A stretch of DNA of 64,000 bases from Citrobacter koseri (GCA_900446925.1 UAVY01000010.1:186001-250000), one strand, 5' to 3'; shown: positions 8,644 through 18,415, counted from the first letter of the stretch. Notes: generated from the letters alone by a model not told the origin. Program-made: numbers and translations.

Positions 8644-9842
8644 TTATCGCGTCGTTTGTATGCGAACTTTTACCGTCACCAGCAGCGCCGTCAGCAACAT
8701 CAGGCTGCCGGAGAGCGCCAGCGGCGACAGCAGACCAAGGTTATCAAGCGCATAGCCGCCAACAGCCGCACCGCAGGTATTGGCAAGCTGGATCACCGCA
8801 ACCTGAACGGACCCGGCTTTTTTCCGCCTGATCGGCAAGCGTACGGGTGATCCACGTTGACCACCCTACCGGCACCAGCGCAAACGACAGCCCCCAGACA
8901 ATCGCGATCCCTGCCGCCACCACTTTTTCGCTTCCCCACAACGTCAGCACCAGCGCACTGACGGCCAGAACCAACGGCGCGCCTGCCAGCGCCAGTTTGA
9001 CCGAGCGTTTAAGAATAAAAGGAGGAGAGCGACGTTCCCACAAAACTGGCGATGCCAAAGCTCAGCAGCACCAGCGTCAGGGCCATCGACATCAAAGCCC
9101 GCCAGATTCATATACACCGGGCGGATGTAGGTAAAGAACGCGAACTGTCCGGCAAAGGACATAAAGATGGCGATCATCCCCGCCATTACGCCGGGACGTT
9201 GCAACAGACTGAAGATATTTTGTTTTTGGTGAGACGGTTCGCCAGGCAGCGAAGGTAACGATTTCACTACCCAAATAACACACAGTACGCCCATCACCGC
9301 CGCTGCGTTAAAAACATGACGCCAGCCAATAATCCCACCTAAAAAACTGCCCAGCGGCGCGGCGATCACCAGCGCGATGGAGACCGCGCCAAAAATAACC
9401 GACAACGCTTTAGGCACGGTACGCGGCGGCACCAGACGCATCGTCAACGAAGCCGACATCGCCCAGAATCCCCCCAGCGCCAGCCCCAGGCAGGCACGCC
9501 CGGCCAACAGCAGCGTGAAGGAAGTTGCAAACGAGACCAGCAGACAGGAAAGCGTTAATAAAACGGCAAACAGGATCACCACATAGCGGACGATCGGTCG
9601 CCTGAATAATTTGGGTGATAAACAGGCTGGCAAACATGGCGACAAACGCCGTTACCGTTACCGACTGCCCGGCGACGCCTTCCAGAGATTCCGAGGTCCT
9701 GCGCCATCGGCGTCAGCAGGCTGACGGGCAAAAACTCAACGGTGATCAGGCAGGCAACACAGAACGCCACAGCGAAAACAGCCGACCAGTTTGGCCGGAT
9801 AATCGTCTCAGCATGGGATTGTTCTTCGATTCTTGCACTCAT
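8644..9842 (-). CDS. nepI: Purine ribonucleoside efflux pump NepI (MFS)
   Basis: This is a 12-TM major facilitator exporter of purine ribonucleosides such as inosine, known in E. coli as NepI (YicM). The reconstructed start [13 protein letters not shown] at 9842 is followed by [17 protein letters not shown] and [19 protein letters not shown]. The middle, [41 protein letters not shown] and [13 protein letters not shown], is in one long open stretch. The end, [19 protein letters not shown], closes at 8644. Frame shifts occur near 9695, 9605, 9095, 9025 and 8820. The length matches the E. coli protein of about 396 residues. Confidence 0.93.
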
Positions 9843-9932
9843 TTCGTTACCTGCGTCTTTCTCTGCCAGAAAAGCCGTGCAGTGTAACATCTAAAGTGTG
9901 ACGCATTTAACGTTTTAGCAACTATATTAATA

Positions 9933-9964
9933 GCCGGATGGCGCTGACGCTTATCCGGCCTACA
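9933..9964. repeat. REP element
   Basis: A single REP palindrome (GCCGGATGGCGCTGACGC...TTATCCGGCCTAC) lies in the gap between nepI (upstream side) and the 3' end of yicN. Confidence 0.85.
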
Positions 9965-9994
9965 GATTCATCGTGCCTGCGGGAATGGACGACC

Positions 9995-10447
9995 TCAATG
10001 CAACCAGTGCACGCCATCTTCAGGTTGAAAAAGGGCGTTGTAGCGTATCTGGAAGGCGTTAATCTCTTGCATATCCGGTTCTATTTCGCGCAGAAACCCC
10101 AGCGCCAGGCGTACCTGCGCGTCAGTAATTGGCGCGGCCAGACGCGTTTTTTGCAGCTGACGATACCACTGTTGCAGGTTCTGATCGCTTGCCATCCACA
10201 ATCACGATCTGCCAGATTAGCAATATCTGGGCGGCATTTTGCAGATGTGATTCATCAGGACGATGCAGGTACTGTAAAAACGCCTCTCCAGGCGCTTTGC
10301 CCATCTGGTCGATCATTGATTCCACTGGCACCACGCTGATGCCCAGACGCTCGCTTAACCGACGAATCGCACGCCGGGCCCCGAGGTGAGCACCCTGAAG
10401 CCAACAATAAACACCACGACCAGCGTGGCCAGCATAATCCAAATCAT
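9995..10447 (-). CDS. yicN: YicN family membrane-anchored protein (DUF1198)
   Basis: This is a protein of about 150 residues and unknown function. An N-terminal hydrophobic segment (MIWIMLATLVVVFIVGF-like, reconstructed) is followed by GARRAIRRLSERLGISVVPVESMIDQMGK, FLQYLHRPDESHLQNAAQILLIWQ and ITDAQVRLALGFLREIEPDMQ, ending GVHWLH. Frame breaks near 10395 and 10200 are consistent with one-base insertions. The single TM helix at the N-terminus suggests an inner-membrane anchor with a cytoplasmic domain. Confidence 0.88.
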
Positions 10448-10458
10448 AACCTGCCCTG

Positions 10459-11215
10459 TTAAACCAACTTTGCAGAAAGCGCCTGACAGGCTTCACGAAC
10501 CCACTGAGAATATTGTGGAATGCACTCTTTTGGCATTTGCAATTCAACACCGCTGATACTGATCGCAGCAATCACCTCATGATTACGATTAAACACCGGG
10601 CGCAGCGATACAATAAATACCTGGGGAATCTTCCGCGTTATCAAAGACCCATCCTTGCTCACGGATTCTGGCAAACTCCTTTAGCAAGGCTTTCTTACTG
10701 GTGATGGTGGTCTCAGTGTATTGCGGTAACTGCTCATCCGGCAAAAGTTCGTCCATTTTGTCCTGCGGTAACCAGGCACAAAGCGCTTTCCCCACGCCGG
10801 AACTGTGCATCGGCAGCTTTTTACCGACCCAGGTACGAATACCGATTGGCTGAGTGTTCTCAAGCTTCATCAGGTAAATGGGCGCGACTTCATCCAGGAT
10901 ACCCAGATGGCAGGTCAGATCAGTTTGCTCACGCAATTTCTCCAGAACAGGCAGAGCAACGTTGCGGATATCAAATTGCTCCAGCGAACGATTACCCCAT
11001 TCGTACAATTTCAGGCCCAGGAAAAAGCGCCCCTTTTCCAGACGCAAAAGGTGATGTTCGACCAATGCGTTTAACAATGATGACGTGCTGCTTTTAGGTA
11101 ATGCTAAATCTTGTTGGATCTGGCTGAACGTCGCCCCTGGTGTATTGAAGAGGTAATTACAGATTTTTACCGTCTTATCCAGTGCGGGAACAGAGGTCGT
11201 AATATCCTGGCTCAT
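10459..11215 (-). CDS. IclR-family transcriptional regulator of the adjacent sugar-acid cluster
   Basis: The N-terminus holds a winged helix (VKICNYLFNTPGATFSQIQQDLALPKSSTSSLLNALVEH read in sequence). An IclR effector domain follows (LKLYEWGNRSLEQFDI, EQTDLTCHLGILDEVAPIYLMKLE, MHSSGVGKALCAWLPQDKMDE, DNAEDSPGIYCIAAPV, AAISISGV). The family closest in style is KdgR/YagI. One insertion near 10600 splits the last quarter. It is divergent from the aldolase gene at 11459, with a 243-bp shared control region holding two inverted repeats, so local repression with release by a keto-deoxy sugar acid is the natural inference. Effector not determined. Confidence 0.88.
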
Positions 11216-11374
11216 ACGAAATTAATCTTTTCTATTCATAGACTCCTCTCAGTATACCGCAATCACTTTCCTCAGGAATGCGGCTTTTTTGCGCATAGAG
11301 GAAGCACAGGCAATTCCTGAAATGTTAACCGCCTAAATCAGATCGCTATCACAATTGTTCATTTGTTCTGCAAA

Positions 11375-11392
11375 AATCATTGACGAATGATT
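11375..11392. promoter_or_regulatory. Candidate IclR operator (palindrome 1)
   Basis: AATCATT-GACG-AATGATT is a perfect 7-bp inverted repeat with a 4-base spacer in the divergent control region. Symmetry and position suggest an operator; binding is inferred. Confidence 0.5.
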
Positions 11393-11423
11393 TGGATATT
11401 TGCTGTACTAATTTCAATATACA

Positions 11424-11435
11424 GAACATTAGTTC
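11424..11435. promoter_or_regulatory. Candidate IclR operator (palindrome 2)
   Basis: GAAC-ATTA-GTTC is embedded in a pair of near-direct repeats (ATACAGAAC and ATACTGAAC) just before the Shine-Dalgarno AAGAGG of the aldolase gene. Such a site would overlap or follow the start of transcription, fitting repression. Confidence 0.45.
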
Positions 11436-11458
11436 CATATACTGAACAAGAGGTAGCA

Positions 11459-12358
11459 ATGTCGAACGTATTTAAAGGTATCTTTCCGCCAGTCCCAACC
11501 ATTGTTGACAATCATGGCGAATTAGATCGCGCCGGAATGGCCACCATGATTGACCATGTCATTAACAACAGGGCTGACGGAATGCTGATTCTGGGCAGCG
11601 GCGGTGAGTTTTCACATTTTTCCACTGAGCAGAGAAAACAGATCGCCGAATTCAGTCTGCAATATGTTGCAGGAAGAGTACCGGTGTTAATTGGTATTGC
11701 CTGCGCCAGCACCGCAGAAACCATCCAGTTAGGTGAACACGCACAAAACGCAGGCGCTACGGGCGTACTGGTGGTGAATCCTTACTATGCGAAACTCAGT
11801 GATGACGCGCGTTTTACGCATTACAAACGCATTGCCGAAGCACTCAGTATACCTGTCTTTTTGTATAACTTCCCTGAGTTAACTGGCCAGGATATCGGTC
11901 TGGACGTGATCACCCGACTCGCCCGTGAAGTGCCTAATATTGTAGGAATTAAAGACACCATTGATAACATCAGCCACACCCGGGAAATTATTAATCGCGT
12001 CCACCCATTCCGCCCGGAGTTTATTGTCTTTAGCGTTATGACGAATATTTGCTTGATACGCTATTGGTTGGGCGGTCACGGTGGAATCCCTGCAACATTT
12101 AACTTTGCCCCACACATTACCAGAGGCATATATCAGGCATTTATTCGTGAAGACCTCACTACGGCTAAAGCACTACAGCAGCAACTGGCAACGCTTTCTC
12201 CTCTGTATGCATTAGAACAGCCTTTTTTTGGCGTCATCAAGACAGCTATCAAATTAACTGGAGTGGATATTTCAACTGCCGTAGTTCCACCAGCCTTACC
12301 ACTCAATGAGGAAAAAACAGCCCTTGTTCGAAATATTCTGGCCCGTATTACTCTGTAA
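11459..12358 (+). CDS. DHDPS/NAL-family aldolase, probably for a 2-keto-3-deoxy sugar acid
   Basis: This is a class I aldolase or dehydratase of the dihydrodipicolinate synthase superfamily, 299 residues, resembling YagE/YjhH-type 2-keto-3-deoxy-sugar-acid aldolases. The family GSGGEF motif is at 47-51, Tyr136 is in FLYNFP and Lys165 in VGIKDT is the Schiff-base residue. The start at 11459 follows AAGAGG with good spacing. Residues 193-204 read as VMTNICLIRYWL, but the next frame over gives YDEYLLDTLLV, the family-like sequence. A missing G near 12034 and an extra G near 12069 cancel, so the frame looks intact while a short block is wrong. It probably splits the 2-keto-3-deoxy acid made by the downstream dehydratase; substrate unproven. 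Confidence 0.85.
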   Translation: MSNVFKGIFPPVPTIVDNHGELDRAGMATMIDHVINNRADGMLILGSGGEFSHFSTEQRKQIAEFSLQYVAGRVPVLIGIACASTAETIQLGEHAQNAGATGVLVVNPYYAKLSDDARFTHYKRIAEALSIPVFLYNFPELTGQDIGLDVITRLAREVPNIVGIKDTIDNISHTREIINRVHPFRPEFIVFSVMTNICLIRYWLGGHGGIPATFNFAPHITRGIYQAFIREDLTTAKALQQQLATLSPLYALEQPFFGVIKTAIKLTGVDISTAVVPPALPLNEEKTALVRNILARITL

Positions 12359-12379
12359 ATCAGCATGAGAGCAATGATA

Positions 12380-13842
12380 ATGAACATCAACCCTGTACTA
12401 AAACTCAATCCAAAAAGATGATGTGGTTATCGCAAGACAGTGTGTTCCCGCTGGCACCTGGCTTGAAGAAGAACAAATTACAGTTATCAGCGACATTCCC
12501 GCAGGACATAAAATTGCCCTACGCTCACTAAACATCGGAGAGGCAGTGAAACGGTATGGGCAGATTATCGGTTTTCGCTACCCAACCTATTCAAGCCGGC
12601 GAGCATATACATATGCACAACCTGGGCATGGGCGATTTTTGAGCGTGATTACGCTTGGGGCGTGGATCGGCATTCCCCACACCCGCCGAACATCAGGATA
12701 TATTTCAGGGAATTCGTCGCGCTGACGGGCGTGCCGCCACGCGTAACTATATTGGCATTTTAAGTTCGGTTAACTGTAGCGCGACGGTCGTCAGAGCGAT
12801 TGAGGATCATTTTCGTCTACACGGTCTGGCCGATTACCCAAATGTCGATGGCGTGGTGTCGCTTCCACAAAGTTTTGGTTGCGCGATTGGCTCTAAAAGT
12901 GAGTCCATGGCGGTCATGCGGCGCACGATGGCAGGTTACGCCACACACGCCAACTTTGCTGGCGTCATTATTATTGGGCTGGGTTGTGAGTCCAGCCAAA
13001 TCAAAGACATGATGAATGCCCATGGGTTGGAAGATGGTCCAATGATGCACAGCTATACTATCCAGGACGTTGGCGGAACACGGCATGCCATTCAGAAAGG
13101 GATTGATCTGGTAAATCAAATGCTTCCCCTCGCGAACCGGGTCATCCGCGAACCCATTCCCGCCTCGGAAATTATTCTGGCGCTGGAATGCGGTGGCTCT
13201 GACAGCTATTCCGGTATTTCCGCCAATCCAGCGCTCGGCTATGCGGTGGATAAGCTGGTACAGCAGGGTGGCACGGCCATTCTGTCTGAAACATCAGAAA
13301 TTTATGGCGCAGAACATTTATTGACCCGCCGCGCTGTCTCGCGCGAGGTTGGCGAAAAACTGATTGCGCGGATTCACTGGTGGGAAGACTACTGTCGTCG
13401 CAGCGGAAGCGAAATGAATAACAACCCTTCAGCAGGTAATAAGGTTGGCGGACTTACCACGATTCTGGAGAAATCCCTCGGCGGTATTGCCAAAGCCGGA
13501 ACCACTAATCTGACAGAGGTTTATGAATACGCAGAACCAGTTACAGCAAAAGGGTTCGTCTTTATGGATACCCCCGGCTATGACCCTATTGCCGTTACCG
13601 GGCAAATCGCAGGCGGCGCGAATCTGCTTTGCTTCACCACTGGCCGGGGTTCGGCATTTGGATCCAAACCAACGCCCAGCCTGAAACTGGCTACCAACAA
13701 CGCGCTCTGGCTGCGCCAACAGGAAGATATGGACATTAACTGCGGCACCATTGTCGAAGGTGAAGAGACGATCGCAGAAGTCGGTGAACGTATTTATCAA
13801 ATGATCCTTGATATGGCATCCGGCAAAAAAAACAAAAAGTGA
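12380..13842 (+). CDS. UxaA-family sugar-acid dehydratase (altronate/galactarate dehydratase family)
   Basis: The protein joins an N-terminal SAF domain (VVIARQCVPAGTWLEEEQ, DIPAGHKIALRSLNIGEAVKRYG) to the large D-galactarate dehydratase/altronate hydrolase domain (RADGRAATRNYIGILSSVNCSATV, GLGCESSQIKDMM, ILALECGGSDSYSGISANPALG, FMDTPGYDPIAVTGQIAGGANLLCFTTGRGSAFG, NCGTIVEGEETI). The family dehydrates hexonates or hexarates using Fe2+. The preferred start, MNINPVLKLNPKDD at 12380, has GAGAG upstream. Extra or missing bases lie near 12412, 12585 and 12690. It is 21 bases after the aldolase gene and probably co-transcribed. The full two-domain form favours altronate-type hexonates, but the substrate could be another epimer. 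Confidence 0.85.
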
Positions 13843-13963
13843 AGAATTTGGCTATGGTAGTCAGGAATTTGTCCCCTGGACAATTGGCTCCATAATGTAA
13901 CGCTCCACAATATAACAATACCTCGTACCGCCATGCTCACTATGAGCATGGCAAGGAGTTCCT

Positions 13964-15274
13964 ATGTCTATTGTTAACGTAAATACTGAAGAAGAAAAAT
14001 TAAAGGCTACAACAGTAAGATGGCGAATATTTATTATTATGCTTTTGTTGGGTGCGATTAATTATATTGATCGCACATCGCTTTCTATTGCCATGCCCTA
14101 TATTACCGATGAATTTGGCATTACTGATACCCGGGTTGTCGGTGTTATCCATAGCGCTTTCTTCTGGGCTTATGCGCTGATGCAAATTCCCAGCGGCGTA
14201 ATTGCAGATAAGTTCAAAGCCAGAAATATTATCGCACTGGCTACCATCTTATGGGGAGCATTCCAGGCCGTTGCCGCCTTATGTCACTCCATTTTCACGC
14301 TTTCACTTTCCCGTCTTGGTCTGGGCGTCACAGAATCCCCTATCATGCCCGCAGGCGCAAAATTAATGGGGACATGGTTAACGCCAACTGAGCGTGGGCG
14401 CGGCTCAATGTTGCTCGATGGCGGCGCGCCATTAGGAACCGCGCTGGGTGCGGTCATCATCGCCGGGTTGATTGCCTTTTTCGACTCGTGGCGTATGGCA
14501 TTTGTTGTCGCGGGGGTTGGCACGATGCTCGTCGGTTTACTGGCATGGTGGTATATCCGTACTTATCCGTCAGAACACCCACGTATTAACCAGGCGGAAC
14601 TGGACCATATCACCGCGGCAAACGGCCCAGCCACCAACAGTAAAAAATACCGTCTCGCTGATATCAAACCTTACCTCAAGCAGCGCAATGTGCTTGCGTT
14701 GATCGGCGGATGGGTATGCTACAGCTTTGTGTTCTATGGCCTGATGACCTGGCTGCCACTCTATTTCCAGGCCACTTATGGCTTTGATATTAAGTCGATG
14801 GGTGGCGCGATGGCGCTGATCTTCCTGCTGTGCTTTATTGGTCAGCTCACAGGCGGTTACATCATGGATAAATGGCGCAGTAAAGGCGCAAAAACCAGCC
14901 GCGTTATGCATACCATGTTGGCAATTTCCGCCACTACCGCAGGGGTAGGGATTTTTCTGTGCGCCCAAAGTTCAACACCAGCCATTGCGATTACGTTGCT
15001 GACAATCGCGCTCTTCCCGTTACGTTGGGCCAGTGTCTACTGGTCAATACCGGGTCTGCTGGGAGCACAATCGGTAGCAGGGACTATCTGTGGCACCATG
15101 AACTTTACCAGTAACCTGTTCGCTGCCATTTTGCCTATTTTTATCGGCTTCCTGGTGCAATCTACCGGTAATTACTATGCCGCGATGATGTTCTTTGCGC
15201 TGGCCGCAGTGGGTTACCTCATCTGCTCGCTGCTCATTAACTTCGATAAAAAAATGGATATTGCTGAAAAGTAA
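13964..15274 (+). CDS. MFS sugar-acid:H+ symporter (ACS/phthalate-permease family)
   Basis: This 436-residue, 12-TM permease of the anion:cation symporter family includes ExuT, GudP, GarP and DgoT. The family hallmarks are RWRIFIIMLLLGAINYIDRTSLSIAMPYI at the start (read across TM1), FFWAYALMQIPSGVIADKF and GLGVTESPIMPAGAK. The frame is intact. Given its position between a sugar-acid dehydratase and a KDGal kinase, it is the likely importer of the hexonate or hexuronate the cluster degrades. A hairpin with a T run follows directly (15287-15309). Confidence 0.88.
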   Translation: MSIVNVNTEEEKLKATTVRWRIFIIMLLLGAINYIDRTSLSIAMPYITDEFGITDTRVVGVIHSAFFWAYALMQIPSGVIADKFKARNIIALATILWGAFQAVAALCHSIFTLSLSRLGLGVTESPIMPAGAKLMGTWLTPTERGRGSMLLDGGAPLGTALGAVIIAGLIAFFDSWRMAFVVAGVGTMLVGLLAWWYIRTYPSEHPRINQAELDHITAANGPATNSKKYRLADIKPYLKQRNVLALIGGWVCYSFVFYGLMTWLPLYFQATYGFDIKSMGGAMALIFLLCFIGQLTGGYIMDKWRSKGAKTSRVMHTMLAISATTAGVGIFLCAQSSTPAIAITLLTIALFPLRWASVYWSIPGLLGAQSVAGTICGTMNFTSNLFAAILPIFIGFLVQSTGNYYAAMMFFALAAVGYLICSLLINFDKKMDIAEK

Positions 15275-15286
15275 TTACCCGTCTCC

Positions 15287-15309
15287 GGCCCGCTCGCGGG
15301 CCATTTTTT
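15287..15309 (+). terminator. Intercistronic hairpin with T tract (possible partial terminator)
   Basis: GGCCCG-CTCG-CGGGCC-A-TTTTTT lies between the permease and kinase genes, which are otherwise in operon arrangement. It has the form of an intrinsic terminator and may lower expression of the two downstream genes. Confidence 0.7.
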
Positions 15310-15328
15310 ATGGCATCAGGAACGAAGT

Positions 15329-16231
15329 ATGTTCAATTCAGAGAACTTTATTGCCGTCGACTGGGGCTCCAGCAACCTACGCCTGTGGGTTTACCAGAAG
15401 GGGAGCTGTGTCTGGCGTCACGCCAGTCATGATGGGGTGATCAATCACCATGCAGGGCAGTTCAAAGATATTTGGCTGACATTGCTCGAACAGTGCCCAC
15501 ACACTCTGGCAGATAATACGACGGTTATCATGAGCGGCATGATTGGCAGCAATATTGGCTGGGTAGACAGTCACTATTTACTCTGTCCGGTTTCCCTGCA
15601 AACCCTGTCGCAGCATCTCACTCAAGTTCATGACGCGGGCCATCTCCCTGTATTCATCATTCCTGGTTTGCAGTTAGCGGGATCTGAAACCTGTAACGTG
15701 ATGCGCGGTGAAGAAACACAGCTTCTTGGCGCGTTATCAGAAAATAGCTGGTATGCCTTCCCTGGCACCCACAGTAAATGGGTACGCATGGAGAACGATA
15801 CGGTCCGTGATTTTCAAACCATCATGACCGGCGAATTTTTCCACCTGCTGACCCGACACTCCATCGTGGGAAAACACGCAACGGTACAACAGCACAATGT
15901 CGATGCTTTTTTAGCGGGCGCAAAACGTGGTCAACATGAAAACTGCCTTTCTCGCGGCGTCTTTGATCTCAGAGCACGAACACTAAGTCATATCCTTCCT
16001 CAGGACGCGCTTTTTGATGCCTTATCCGGTCTGCTGATCGGCCATGAAATCGCACAAATGCTGCAACATTACGCAATCCCTGCACACGAAGAAATTGTAC
16101 TGGTCGGCAGCGACGAGCTGCTCGTCCGCTACCAGACCGTATTCCAGCTTTTTGGCCAGCGCTGTCGCCTCCTCAACGGTGAAACAGCATTCATTAACGG
16201 CATCAGGAGTGTTTTACATGAACATCCGTAA
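15329..16231 (+). CDS. 2-dehydro-3-deoxygalactonokinase (DgoK family)
   Basis: This 300-residue sugar-acid kinase of the DgoK family phosphorylates 2-keto-3-deoxygalactonate at C6 with ATP. The N-terminal phosphate loop is FIAVDWGSSNLRLWV, followed by MSGMIGSNIGW, GEETQLLGAL, FPGTHSKWVRM and MTGEFFHLLTRHSIVG, all characteristic. The frame is intact. Its stop overlaps the next gene by 14 bases. A second DgoK paralog elsewhere in the genome (the dgo operon) is possible, so no symbol is given. Confidence 0.88.
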   Translation: MFNSENFIAVDWGSSNLRLWVYQKGSCVWRHASHDGVINHHAGQFKDIWLTLLEQCPHTLADNTTVIMSGMIGSNIGWVDSHYLLCPVSLQTLSQHLTQVHDAGHLPVFIIPGLQLAGSETCNVMRGEETQLLGALSENSWYAFPGTHSKWVRMENDTVRDFQTIMTGEFFHLLTRHSIVGKHATVQQHNVDAFLAGAKRGQHENCLSRGVFDLRARTLSHILPQDALFDALSGLLIGHEIAQMLQHYAIPAHEEIVLVGSDELLVRYQTVFQLFGQRCRLLNGETAFINGIRSVLHEHP

Positions 16232-16832
16232 TCCTTTGGTCGCAATACTACGAGGTATAACGCCCGATGAAGTTCTGGCGCATATTGATGTACTCGCAAC
16301 AGCAGGTTTTACCACCGTAGAAATTCCGCTGAATTCCCCCGACTGGCAAACCAGTATCGCCATAGCCGTTGCACACTATGGTCAGACGATACATATCGGC
16401 GCAGGAACCGTGACCGCCGTTAGCGAAGTTAACCTGTTATCCGCATTCAAGTGCTCGTTTATTTTGACGCCGAATACCGACCCGTCAGTTATTGACGCGG
16501 CACGAGATGCCGGAATGACGACCTGTATCGGCTGTCATACCGCCAGCGAAGCGTTTGTCGCGATCCATCACGGCGCCAGCGCATTAAAAATTTTCCCGGC
16601 AGGCGAACTGGGGCTAGGATACATCCGCGCATTAAAAGCCGTTCTACCGACGCATATTCCACTCTATGCCGTCGGTGGCATCCGTCCCGACAATCTGGCT
16701 GACTATCTGAATGCAGGATGCATTGGCGCAGGATTAGGCAGCGATCTGTACCGCGCCGGACAAACCGTAAACCAGACGGCAAGAAATGCCCAGGCCTTTA
16801 TCGAGGCGTGGAACGCCTGTAAGCAGCAATAA
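16218..16832 (+). CDS. 2-dehydro-3-deoxy-6-phosphogalactonate aldolase (DgoA family)
   Basis: This 204-residue class I KDPG/KDPGal aldolase makes pyruvate and glyceraldehyde-3-phosphate. It contains LVAILRGITPDEVLAHI, Glu35 in VEIPLNSP, GAGTVTAVSEV, Lys124 in ALKIFPAGELG (Schiff base) and AGLGSDLYRAGQTV. Similarity to E. coli DgoA is strong throughout (for example IGAGTV, KIFP, YIKALKAVLP and GAGLGSDLYRAGQ equivalents). The start at 16218 overlaps the kinase gene. It completes a pathway of dehydratase, kinase and aldolase. Confidence 0.9.
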   Translation: MNIRNPLVAILRGITPDEVLAHIDVLATAGFTTVEIPLNSPDWQTSIAIAVAHYGQTIHIGAGTVTAVSEVNLLSAFKCSFILTPNTDPSVIDAARDAGMTTCIGCHTASEAFVAIHHGASALKIFPAGELGLGYIRALKAVLPTHIPLYAVGGIRPDNLADYLNAGCIGAGLGSDLYRAGQTVNQTARNAQAFIEAWNACKQQ

Positions 16833-16855
16833 AAAAGCCCGGCGCCAGGCCGGGC
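16831..16855 (-). terminator. uhpT terminator
   Basis: GCCCGGC (16837-16843), a five-base loop, GCCGGGC (16849-16855). On the minus strand the hairpin is followed by TTTTTT (complement of 16831-16836), so it terminates uhpT transcription. It also sits at the end of the convergent plus-strand cluster. Confidence 0.85.
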
Positions 16856-16875
16856 AAAACGTTACCAATACACAC

Positions 16876-18268
16876 TTAAGCGACTTTCAGTTGCTGTATT
16901 TTTTTCTCGCGGCGAATTTTACGTTCTTCCAGCACCGCGACCATCGCCATCAGGCAGATGCAGCTAATGGCAGCGGCATCCAGCGCGGCGAAGGTGCCCG
17001 CCCAGCCGGTCAGACCAAAGACTGGCGTACCGTCGGCAATCATCCCCAGCCCCAGCTTGGCGAAGCTGTCGCCGATCAGGTAAGCGAAGGTGCCTTTAAT
17101 GCCGTCCGCCGCGCCGATCGCTTTTTTCGGAACGAAGCCGACTGCCGCCACGCCGATCAGCAACTGCGGGCCAAACACCAGGAAGCCGAGCGCGAACAGG
17201 GACGCCAGATAGACGTACTGGTTGCTGGCATGCTGGTAAACGCCGAGGGTGGCGATAATCAGCGCCAGCGCAACGCAGGCCACCAGCGCGCGACGACCGT
17301 TCGCCAGATCCGACAGCCAGCCCCACAGCAGCGTGCCGACCAGCGCGCCCACTTCAAACAGGGTAAAGCCCTGAATCGCCACTTCTTTAGAAAGTTTCAG
17401 TTCCTGGAATGCGTAAACGGTAGACCACTGGTCGATACCAATACGCACCACGTACAGGAAGATGTTGGAGAAGCACAGCAGCCAGATTCACTTTGTTTTT
17501 CAGGACGTATTCCACAAAGATCTGCCACTTGGTCATCTCATTTTCTTCGGTCTCTTTGTCCTCTTCGCTGATCTCTTCGCCGAACAACTCTTCCGCCTTA
17601 CCAAGACCATAAGATTCCGGGGAGTCGCTGCCAAAGCGCAGGCCGATGAAGCCCACAATCAGCGCGATGATCGACGGGAAGATAAACATGCCGATCACAT
17701 GGCCGTCGAACAGGTAGTTCGCGCCGAACAGCGCCACGCCTGCCGCGCCAGCGCCGCCGAGGTTGTGGGAGATATTCCAGAAGCCGAGGAAGGTGCCGCG
17801 CTTACGACGGGGCGTCCATTTGGTTGATGGTGGAGTAACTGCACGACCCGCCGGTACTCTGGAAGAAACCGCTCAGCGCGTAGAAGGCGATCATCAGGAG
17901 CAGGCTAACGGAACCGCTCCCCATGCTGGCGCTGAAGCCAGCATACAGATAGCGGAAAGAATCAGCATAAACGGCAGGAACTGCTTGGTGTTTTTGCCGT
18001 CGGCATAGTAGGAAACCAGCGTTTTGCCTACGCCATAGGTGATCGAGAAGCCCAGACCAATCATCCCCAGTTGCGTCATGCTCAGCCCGTAAGTGGAGAT
18101 CATGTCGTTCTGGGCGATGTTGAAGTTTTTGCGGATCAGGTACATGGTCAGGTAGCCGATAAAGACCACCAGATAGGACTGCATGAACGGTTTGAACCAC
18201 ATTTTGCGCCGTACATCGAGCGGCAGATCCAGGGTCGGCTTACGCACCTGGTTTAAGAAGTTCAGCAT
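16876..18268 (-). CDS. uhpT: Hexose-6-phosphate:phosphate antiporter UhpT
   Basis: UhpT is an inner-membrane MFS (OPA family) antiporter that imports glucose-6-phosphate and related esters in exchange for phosphate, and is also a route for fosfomycin entry. Recognisable blocks are [16 protein letters not shown] at the start, [91 protein letters not shown] and [22 protein letters not shown]. Frame changes near 17940, 17812 and 17480 are one-base indels. The total length fits the 463-residue protein. It is controlled by UhpA from the 147-bp gap after uhpC. Confidence 0.95.
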
Positions 18269-18415
18269 GGGGACGGGTATCTCCTGATTTTTTAAGCCTG
18301 CTTTATTGCAGGCATTGTAAAAATCAGCCGGCCCAACCAGCCTGAGACAGCGTCCAGGCGAAACCGGGGAAAATTTCTTAGTTTTGCCCCACTCGGGGTA
18401 AAAAGGTGAAGTCCG
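18269..18415 (-). promoter_or_regulatory. uhpT promoter region
   Basis: This gap separates uhpC from uhpT and is expected to hold the UhpA-dependent uhpT promoter. Two hairpin-forming sequences are visible: CCCCGAGTGGGG near 18387-18398 and GCCTGC-AATAAA-GCAGGC at 18296-18313, the latter in the leader just before an AGGAGAT Shine-Dalgarno. Individual UhpA sites cannot be fixed by eye. Confidence 0.55.
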
